Source of the DNA: Blasia pusilla
Lineage: Eukaryota > Marchantiophyta > Marchantiopsida > Blasiales
Reading direction: 5' to 3'
DNA length: 64,000 bases
NCBI GenBank assembly: GCA_050084515.1
Contig: CM114274.1
Coordinates: forward strand, 29,450,001 to 29,514,000
Positions 56,682 to 64,000 of this stretch are shown in pieces. Positions within the stretch are counted from its first letter, which is position 1, and each line of letters opens with the position of its first letter. The notes beneath the pieces were generated by a model. It did no database searches. It was given only the letters and a program-made list of their open reading frames with translations, and had not been told where the DNA came from. The translations under genes were made by a program, and so were the position numbers.

Positions 56682-59600
56682 GTGTCGTGGGTAAGAATCA
56701 TTGGAAACCTCACACACACAATGGCAAATATTCCCTTGTTAGATCAGTACTCTTATGATGAGCATCATTGGATGGATCCCCCATACTACTTTTCTTGTGA
56801 TGAGGGAGGTGATGTTCTATTTTGTGATGGTGCTTGTGGTCGCCACTTTCATTGGGTTGGAGGTGGTCTCCCCACCAATCCAGATAGTGGCAAGGGTCAA
56901 ACCTGCATCCCTGTTGTACTGCCTAGAAATCACTGGAATGGACCTTGGGTGTGTGACTTATGTGCTCATGATAGAGCCATATGTTTCTCTTGTGGACTAG
57001 TGGGTCGTGTTGTTGAACATACGGATTTTGAGACACAACTTGCCAAGTGTACTCACGTAGATTGTTACTCCTTTTATCACCCAAGCTATTTGAGGACCCG
57101 TTTGCTTGTTGGAGGACTACCGTAGGCCCACATAGTGGAAAACCCTGTCGTTGCTCCTAATGCACTCATATGCTCGTGTCACTATTGTGATGCGTGCAAG
57201 GTATACCAAAATGGTATATATGATTTAGTGCAGTGCCGAAGATGCCCCCGTGCTTGGTGTTATGATCAGAGGCAAAAAATCACCTACACAAAGGTTGTGA
57301 TGTCAATGGCAGGTGGAATTTTGGCAAGTGGCGACTTGTGTATTGCCTTCATTATACCATTCCACAGGGCCAGTGTGTGCCTACTCGTGATTGATTCCGC
57401 CATGGGACTAGCCCCAATAAGACTACCTTCCAGGATACTCCAGTTGTTGGATAAATGCAACAGAGACTTTAACATCAATTCATATAGTAAGTTGGTCCAT
57501 TGGATTTTGGATTGAGTATTTAAAAGTAACTTTGTTCTTTTATGGATCCATTTGCAATGTCTTAAATGAAGGAGATGACATCAATGTTTGTGAGTTGCGT
57601 TCAAAATTATAAAACATGTTTCAAAGAATGTAACTTTGAGTGAGATTTAATGCAAGGTGGTATTGGATAATACAATTCATTTGGATCTGATTTGTGGTGT
57701 TGTATTCTTTGTTGTGGGTTGTATAACAAGTGCTTGTGTGTATTCCGATAGTGTCCAATGTTGACCTCTACTAGAGGTGGTATCAGATTGGTTGAAAAGA
57801 GGGATGAAGGAAAAAATGATGAGCCAATTTGTATTTTAGCTTACATAGATGGGCAGTCACTAGCATACTCGCGTCTAAAATATTCTGGAATTGTGGATTT
57901 GATTTTGATTTCTGGGACTTTAGACTCCCTGGTAGAACACAGTGGAGTGCAGAGAAGGTAATTCTACTATGGAATTGGATGGAATAGTAGGTGTCATTCC
58001 ACAATTACCTATGGGCCCTTGTGGGAGGACAACGCGAGTGTCCTCCCAGTCTTCTGCAACCACAGTGTCTACTGTCTCTGAGAATATAGCAGGTTCAACT
58101 CTTGTGTCTAAGAACCATATTGGAACCCAGACACATCCGGTGAGTTTGATTGATGTCACAAACCAAGGTCTTGTTTGGGCCTCGTTTGAGTCAATGTTGA
58201 TGGTAGAGCAAGCTGCCAAATGTTGAAATGATGAGTGCATGAGATTAGGGAAGTGGGTTGAGAAGAATGGATACAAGAAACATAACTGGAGGGTGAGGAT
58301 ATGGGATGATGGAACAGTTGTCAGAGGACATCTAGAGTGTTTGGAGTTTAGAGTGAACTATGGGAATGCAGAGAACTCCCAAAATGTGAAAGCTATTGCA
58401 AATTGCTTTAGCAATTTTAGGACAACGCATCTAGTTAACCCGAAACACAAGGATAGCTTCTGTAAGAGAAGAAAATTACCTGCATCATTGATGGAGCCTA
58501 GTGATGTTCACAGACCTCTCTTTGATCATGGTGAGGTCCTTTCTAGAGGACTAGATATCGTCACCCAATTAAATGAGGATGTCGGGGGTGACATGGAGGT
58601 GTTTTTTGTGACACCGCCTCCCACAGGTCCTCAATATCCAGTATGTCATACCTGTTTAAGGTCAGGTGCAGAGTCTGTGGAAAGTTACATGTGCCCAAAG
58701 AAATAGAATTTGTATCATAATTTGAGATAGCACTTGGTTAGCTGGGTCCACTTGGATGCCTCTAAGGTCAAAGAGGCTTCTGTGGAGATGGCATTAAGGT
58801 GTGGGAAGAGAGGCAGACCGAGGAAAGAAAATGCCTGGGATCAGCACCCATCACAGGGGTCACTCCTGAAGTTCTTCACAGGAGATAAGTCCAATGCTAA
58901 GAACTCTTCTGGGAAAGGTGCATTAGATCTGACAGTAGATCCACGACTAAGTTTGCTGTGTTGGGGGTTGTGGGATAAAATGGTTACGTGGAGAGGAGAT
59001 CGAATGGATGTCAAGGCTGTTCTTGATGATCAAGAGGGAGGGGCCTTGTGGGATTGTGACTTAACCTGTTGTGCAAAGGTTTACAATCCTACAAGTGAGT
59101 CTATAGTTAATATTGATGGTTGTTTTAGACACAAGCAATGCAAAAGGTTGTCTTACAATGATGGTGGGTTTTTGAACCTAAGATGCAGTAATTGTGAGTC
59201 TGTAAAGCGATTGGATGATTTCCGTGGTCGGGTGCAAAGGGAAGCTGAAGCTTTAGTACCAAGAGGAGCCAGAGATACAAGTGGTGGAATACGATTGGAC
59301 CGTCTCACCAAGACATAGCACAAAAAGCACGTTGAGAATTTGACTTCCAATTTCAGGAAACAACGATGGCTTCTGTCTCATTATGTTGCCAAAATAGCTG
59401 CTTTGAGTACTAGGTGGAGGAAGCTAGAGGATTTATTAGGAGTAGCTACATATATGAAGGATCTTTGACTGTTCCTTAGGAATATAATGAATGGGCATAG
59501 GACTACAACATTTGGTGGCAAAGAAGGGTTATGGGATTTCATGACAGATGTAGCTAGAAATCTAACCAGGGCTGCCAAGGGATTTAGGTACAGTAAGAGA

Positions 59601-62231
59601 ACCAGAGCCATAGCCCAAGAAATGCTACAATTTGGTTGTAGGCAAGTGGTCCACTACTTTTAGAAGAAATTAGGTGATCCAAGTCTAAAAAAATTGAAGC
59701 GAGATAGAGCCAAGTTACCACCATTCAAAGTTGGATTGCGCAAAGAGATATTTATGGAGGTTGGCAGAATTTTGTCTGCATCAAAGCAAACTTTTGGAAT
59801 TGAAGGTGAGGTCCGTCTAATGTTTGCAGAGGACGAAACAATGATTAAGGAGAGGCCTGGATGAGTGTTTGAGATTCAGAAGTACAAATCATTAGACACT
59901 GAATGATTTTTTCCTTGTGAATACAACCTAACATTATAGAGTTATGTGTGACAGATGGGAGGCCAAGTATGATACCCTGATTGGGTTTTGTGAGCCCAAA
60001 GAGGCACACATGTATTCATATGGAATGGAAATACTGGTCGCGGAGGGTGATGAGGGCTGCCACAAGATTGTAAGTACTTTCCAAGGTTATTGTAAAGGCA
60101 TGTATGCTAGAGTTATCATTGTAAATCCTCTTCATGAGTCTGTGCCTAAATTGGCCACGTGTGTTATTCCCACTAATACAAGTTCACTGCAGAGTGGGTG
60201 AGACAACATTGTGTGCTGTTGAAAGCAATGTGGGATGAGTATTTTCGAGCTAATGTCGGGCCTTTATTGGGACATGCCAATGATAGGGATGCCCGTCTGA
60301 GAAAACTAATGATGGAAGATTTTAGGGGTGTTAACTCTACTGCACCTAGGTACATCGTGGGGTGGGAAGGATGCCAGTATTCTATCTCTATTCTTCCTAA
60401 TGGTGATCTCTATGGCTTTGGAGACCAGGATGCAACTCACAATGGGAAGAAAGCAATTAATCGATTAGATAGATGCTTAGCTACTTGTGTCCTTTGAGAT
60501 CAGCACGCATCTCTATCATATGTGACAAATGTCAATAACCACTACAAAATTCATGAGCATGGCTTGAAGTGGGATGATGTGAATAGGACTGACATGCAAA
60601 ATTGGGCTGGGCCTCAAAAAATTGCTTCAAAGAGAGTGCAAGCTTGTTTGTAGGATATATTTGAGAGAATGGATGCTCGTTATGACAGAAGCCTAGGGAC
60701 CCAACTATACTTGGAGGTTTGTGGTGCTTATATTGATATTTTTTTCTCACGTAAGCATGACTTGAGGAGTCGTATAGTTTTGGCATCTAAAGTGTCATGA
60801 TTTTTTTGACTCTCGAGACTTTGGCTGAGACATGGTGATCATTTTATGACAGAGAGTGTAGGATCTGTGACAGAGAAGAACATGATATCAGTGCAAGCTT
60901 TCCATGATATCAACATGTCTTGTCATTTTATTGTGTTACTAATATGTGCATTCCGTTATAAGTATCCATACTTGCAAGTTCCATTTCATCTCCCAGGATC
61001 TGATTGTTGTGAGATCTTCTTCAGCAAGGTAGGTGGAATGAGCGGCCATGAACGCAACTATGATTTTGGGTCTTTGTTGGATAGTGCAGTGGGATTGAAT
61101 AGATTGGCTGGCTTGGAATTTGGACCAGAAGGATTAAAGATTGGCCAGTTTTACCCAAAGAAAGATCATGTGTGGGAACACTTCATCCTTTAGATGTAGG
61201 AGAAGATGCTTCCAACCTGTTTGACTATTCATACTAATGAGTTGGTAGTTGATGCCCTTAAAACGGGTTTGGATGAAGCCAAATCAATATTGATCAGGTT
61301 GAATATGTCTCCTAGATCCTCTTCGCCTACAGGTCAGAGGCAATGGTGGTTGCATCCACGAGATGTGGAGGTAGAGATGTGGTCTGATTCTACTGTTATA
61401 AATGAGGCAATCGCATGTGATAACTCTAAGGATTTCATAGAACACAGACCAATAGTAGGCCCTCGTCCACTCGAGGAGTCTAGTGTTGATGAAACAGAAC
61501 TTGATGATCCAATGCTGAGGGATTTCAATAGTCTTGATGCGTGGGAAAGTGATGCACCGGCTTCTATTGAGTCTAGAGTGATTGATGAGGACTTGGTTGA
61601 GGATGCAGATTACAATCCATCCATAGAGACAGAAACATTGGGACATGAGGTAAGGCACGTATTTAGTTCAATTTTGTAGTAGTGCATAGATAGAGTTCCT
61701 CATCAAGTTATGCCAAGTGTGACATTTAAGGGTAGAACATACTACAAATCTACTTTGGTGAGTGATTGGGCCTGCAATCCTTTCATTTCTAAAGATAGGC
61801 TAACACGGATGATACAGAAAATATATTACACTACAGGTAAGGTAAAAGAACTGACTAATCTAGATTGCCCAACTTGTTATGTTGACATTAGAAGTGATAC
61901 AGTTTTTTTTTAGAGTCTACCACATAAGTTGGCCCATCTATCAGATCAAATAAGTCAAATAAGAAAAAAAAAAAAGAGTTGGATGAGAATAGAGTAGTCC
62001 CTACAAAGGAGTTTTAGTTAGGTCGCATTCTATTGATCAAACAAAAGTATGGAAGTCAATGGGGAAGATGTAGATCTCCAATTGATCTTTTGGACCGGCA
62101 TGTCCCAAAAGATGGGCAGACAGGCAATGTCTGTCAAATATTATGCAATTGATATCGGCGCTCAAGTAAGAGCAACACTTTTTTTACATATGATGCATGT
62201 GATGGCCAATACATTAACATTGAAATGGTGA
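56682..62231 (+). pseudogene. Large PHD-finger plus transposase-like reading frame, stop-riddled
   Basis: One plus-strand frame stays readable for about 5.5 kb with roughly a dozen stops, one gap at about 57516-57940 and a short detour into another frame at 59944-60201. N-terminus (56682-57515): PHD-like zinc fingers: FSCDEGGDVLFCDGACGRHF, then WVCDLCAHDRAICFSCGLVG, AKCTHVDCYSFYHPSYL, ICSCHYCDACK. Middle (57942-59318): low-complexity and basic regions, an AT-hook-like KRGRPRK, and a zinc-binding NLRCSNCESVKRLDDFRGRV before a coiled-coil-like stretch. C-terminal half: VRLMFAEDETMIKERPG (about 59806-59862), DTLIGFCEPKEAHMY, DRDARLRKLMMEDFRGV (about 60280-60330), YLEVCGAYIDIFFS and GSDCCEIFFSKVGGMSGHER (60990-61050), followed by NYDFGSLLDSAVGLNRL. 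Conserved acidic residues in this order suggest an RNase-H-fold DDE-type transposase, but I cannot name the superfamily. Inactive copy. Confidence 0.6.
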
Positions 62232-62929
62232 TTTCAAATGTGAGCTTGTCCATGAAGCCAAGTCTTACATCCAGGATATATGAATTGAATAACGGTGATT
62301 TACAAGTAATCAATGATTACATTTGCAGTGTCTCATCTTTTGCCAAGTGATGTGCATTATAGTATGAAGTTATAGTATTAAGTCCTTTTCTGGGATTATG
62401 ATAGGCTACTTCTGGGATGGGATAGGTTAGGGGGATGACTGGATGGCCATATGAGCATCCTGCCCATATAGAGGTTCAATTCCTCTCCGTCATAGGTGGC
62501 AAAGTAATGGGTAAAGTAGAAGTTGCACTAAACATTGAGTCAGTGGAAACATGCAGATACTTCCACCTTACATATCATTATTATGTTTGGCAATGGCTTG
62601 AATATCGGTGAAGGCTGTTAATAGGCTATTATCAAGTGCAACAACACAAGATCGCGACGAAAACGGGTACTTATCTTTACTTTCAAGCCCCTAAGCAAAT
62701 CAAGGATAAAAATTTACTTAACGAAATATAGGGGTCATAATTTCTAAAAACTTGCGGTTTTAAAGTAAGTTAGGGGAGGAAAAAAATCACTTATAAGTTA
62801 GGGGTTTTCGACCCTAAAACGTTGTAGGTGATATAGGAGGCATACATAGACTGTCCCCCCGCCCCCCTCCCGAAGTCTTACTTTGTATCTTTCATGTACA
62901 ATTATTGGAGATCTAGGAACATGTCATCC
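62232..62929. other. No gene recognised
   Basis: AT-rich spacer with repeated 'taagttagggg' phrases (about 62690-62825). A tRNA T-arm-like scrap near 62470-62495 is listed under rejected items. Confidence 0.35.
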
Positions 62930-63603
62930 TTTGCTGATCGCCAGTACATATATTGCTGCTTTGCGTCTTCACCAAGAGGCAAGTATTGTCCATTCCGCTT
63001 TTAGTATACCTCATTTGTGGTGATTTGCCGTCCATGCATGCTCCCTTTGATACCCACACTAAGCTAAGGTCTACTAAGGTGGTTGTGATTGATATGCTCC
63101 ATGCTAACTACCAAAATTCTACAAATTGTGCTTACGCGTATAAACAAGGTTGCAAAATGTAGTACTCAAAACCTATTTGGTGGTAAAAATGTTATTCTAG
63201 TTGGGGACCTTTGCCAACTTCCACATGTCCGCAACCATAAAGTTCCAGATTTCTGCCTTAGTTGTCACATTAGATCATCCCCATTTCTAGATAAAGCCTT
63301 AACTTGTGAGTTAACAACACCAGTTAGGCATTCTAATGATCCCTCCTATCATTAGCTCCTAAGTTCTATCAAGTCTTCTATTCCTAGTTAGTGCAAGATC
63401 GATGAATGTCTAGGTTCTTGCTTCATATTAGAGAATGAAGCTACATACTTCATTAACTCCGACACCACAATAATTTGTACCCATTGTGATGATGTTGCAT
63501 TATTCGATCTCCTCTCGCTTAGAAGGCTCTTTGGGGATGCTTCTATTGTCCAAGTGCATGTAGTTTCTCATGCACTTAACCAACAACAATTCAATGCATG
63601 GAT
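62930..63603 (+). pseudogene. Second Helitron helicase fragment
   Basis: Broken frames carry helicase motif II (KVVVID, Glu altered), motif III VILVGDLCQLPHVRNHKVPD (63190-63250), then CLSCHIRSSPFLDKALTCEL and TTPVRHSNDPS, followed by LFDLLSLRRLFGDASIVQVH. Each parallels the 13.6-14.1 kb copy (LGDLCQLPLVCRH, CHISSSPFYDN, TPVRHVGDPN, ALRRLCG). It ends abruptly at an inverted repeat (63596-63631). Motif I and the C-terminal motifs are missing. Confidence 0.75.
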
Positions 63604-63631
63604 ATGATGATTCCTTTCATCATATCCATGC
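63596..63631. repeat. 15-bp hairpin at the helicase fragment edge
   Basis: gcatggatatgatga (63596-63610) pairs exactly with tcatcatatccatgc (63617-63631) around a 6-nt loop. Similarity to the helicase ends at its first arm, so it marks a rearrangement junction. Confidence 0.7.
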
Positions 63632-64000
63632 GTAGAATTAAAGTCACTAGTCTATGACAACGGAATATTTCCACCAATCTCATTTGCATTTTGTTGAGCA
63701 AATGTTGTTGGATGAATGGTAGGATCAGAGAATAAAATGATGACATCATCAAAACCAGGCAAAATGAGGAAATGGATAGGATTATCTACATCAATAGGAA
63801 GTGGTTAAAACTTTGGTAGCTGCCCATTATCTTGGGTTATTTTCATGCGATCTATAGGATGAGTTGCCTTTGCAGACGTCAAGTCCAACAACATAGTGAG
63901 GGGCAAATGAATTTGGTAACTTAAGACACAGAGTTGATCAACTCTGATACCACTAGAACAATGTTGAACAATCATGCTGCATCTTTGAGAGTTAGGGAAA
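63632..64000 (-). mobile_element. 5' end of another LTR retrotransposon, running off the window
   Basis: On the minus strand TGGTATCAGAGTTGATCAAC (63952-63933) is a primer-binding site complementary to initiator-methionine tRNA, as in most plant LTR elements. To its right, text ending TTGTTCTAG is the expected LTR side. To its left, minus-strand text reads DNPIHFLILPGFDDVIILFS and PTTFAQQNANEIGGNIP, resembling a gag N-terminus. Element class is not certain; the 5' LTR lies beyond position 64000. Confidence 0.6.

Noticed and set aside
62434-62497. Possible tRNA: T-arm gaggttcaattcctc and partial acceptor pairing atgac/gtcat
   Set aside because: No credible D-arm or anticodon stem could be folded; judged a decayed or chance tRNA-like piece.

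Overview
The window reads as nuclear DNA of a land plant or close streptophyte. The one intact conventional gene, at about 26.2-27.3 kb, encodes a GONST3-type Golgi nucleotide-sugar transporter. Almost everything else is transposable-element debris: plant-type Helitrons, Ty3/gypsy and Ty1/copia retrotransposons, a LINE-like relic, MITE or foldback structures, and one large unclassified transposase-like relic. No rRNA, confident tRNA or CRISPR array was seen. The species cannot be named from the sequence. A methyltransferase-bearing gypsy element and a short inferred 5'UTR intron lean me towards a non-seed plant, but this is weak evidence.

Layout: 0-7.6 kb holds short non-autonomous Helitrons (one head-to-tail array, one compact 169-bp copy), hairpins, a GC-rich island and a gypsy integrase fragment. 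10.8-15.6 kb holds a decayed Helitron replicase/helicase (Rep then Pif1-like helicase) and downstream ORFs. A gypsy element (about 15.7-19.8 kb) interrupts that region and is itself interrupted by a 1-kb solo LTR. Further ORFs of the Helitron-like region follow to about 22.5 kb. 22.7-24.4 kb has a MITE candidate, a tandem duplication and the GONST3 upstream region. 26.2-27.3 kb is GONST3, followed by a 33-bp tandem repeat. 29.4-30.4 kb is a LINE-like relic, and 30.5-31.7 kb is a cluster of Helitrons. 34.2-35.6 kb is the 3' part of a second copy of the main gypsy family. 38.5-39.5 kb has a complete 243-bp Helitron and a foldback hairpin.

44.5-54.5 kb is the centrepiece: a 10,007-bp gypsy element, minus strand, inserted in a copia gag-pol gene with a clean 4-bp target duplication (AGAT). 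It encodes, all with frameshifts and stops, gag with a zinc knuckle, a protease-like segment, a C5-cytosine DNA methyltransferase domain (DLFGG, PCQ, ENV, ERxxxMGF motifs visible), reverse transcriptase, RNase H, integrase, and a C-terminal PHD finger with all eight zinc ligands. Its terminal repeats are permuted. Reading the plus strand, the element is A-B-A-interior-B, not LTR-interior-LTR. The same A-B-A arrangement is present in the diverged copy at 34.2 kb, so it looks like a family trait. A retroelement carrying a chromatin reader (PHD), a DNA-methylation writer and circularly permuted ends is the strongest candidate for a previously undescribed system here.

54.8-56.5 kb is a degenerate repeat array. 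56.7-62.2 kb is a second unusual element: a long, nearly single-frame but stop-riddled reading frame with N-terminal PHD-like fingers and a transposase-like C-terminal half. 62.9-63.6 kb is a second Helitron helicase fragment, and the window ends in the 5' end of another LTR retrotransposon whose primer-binding site is visible.
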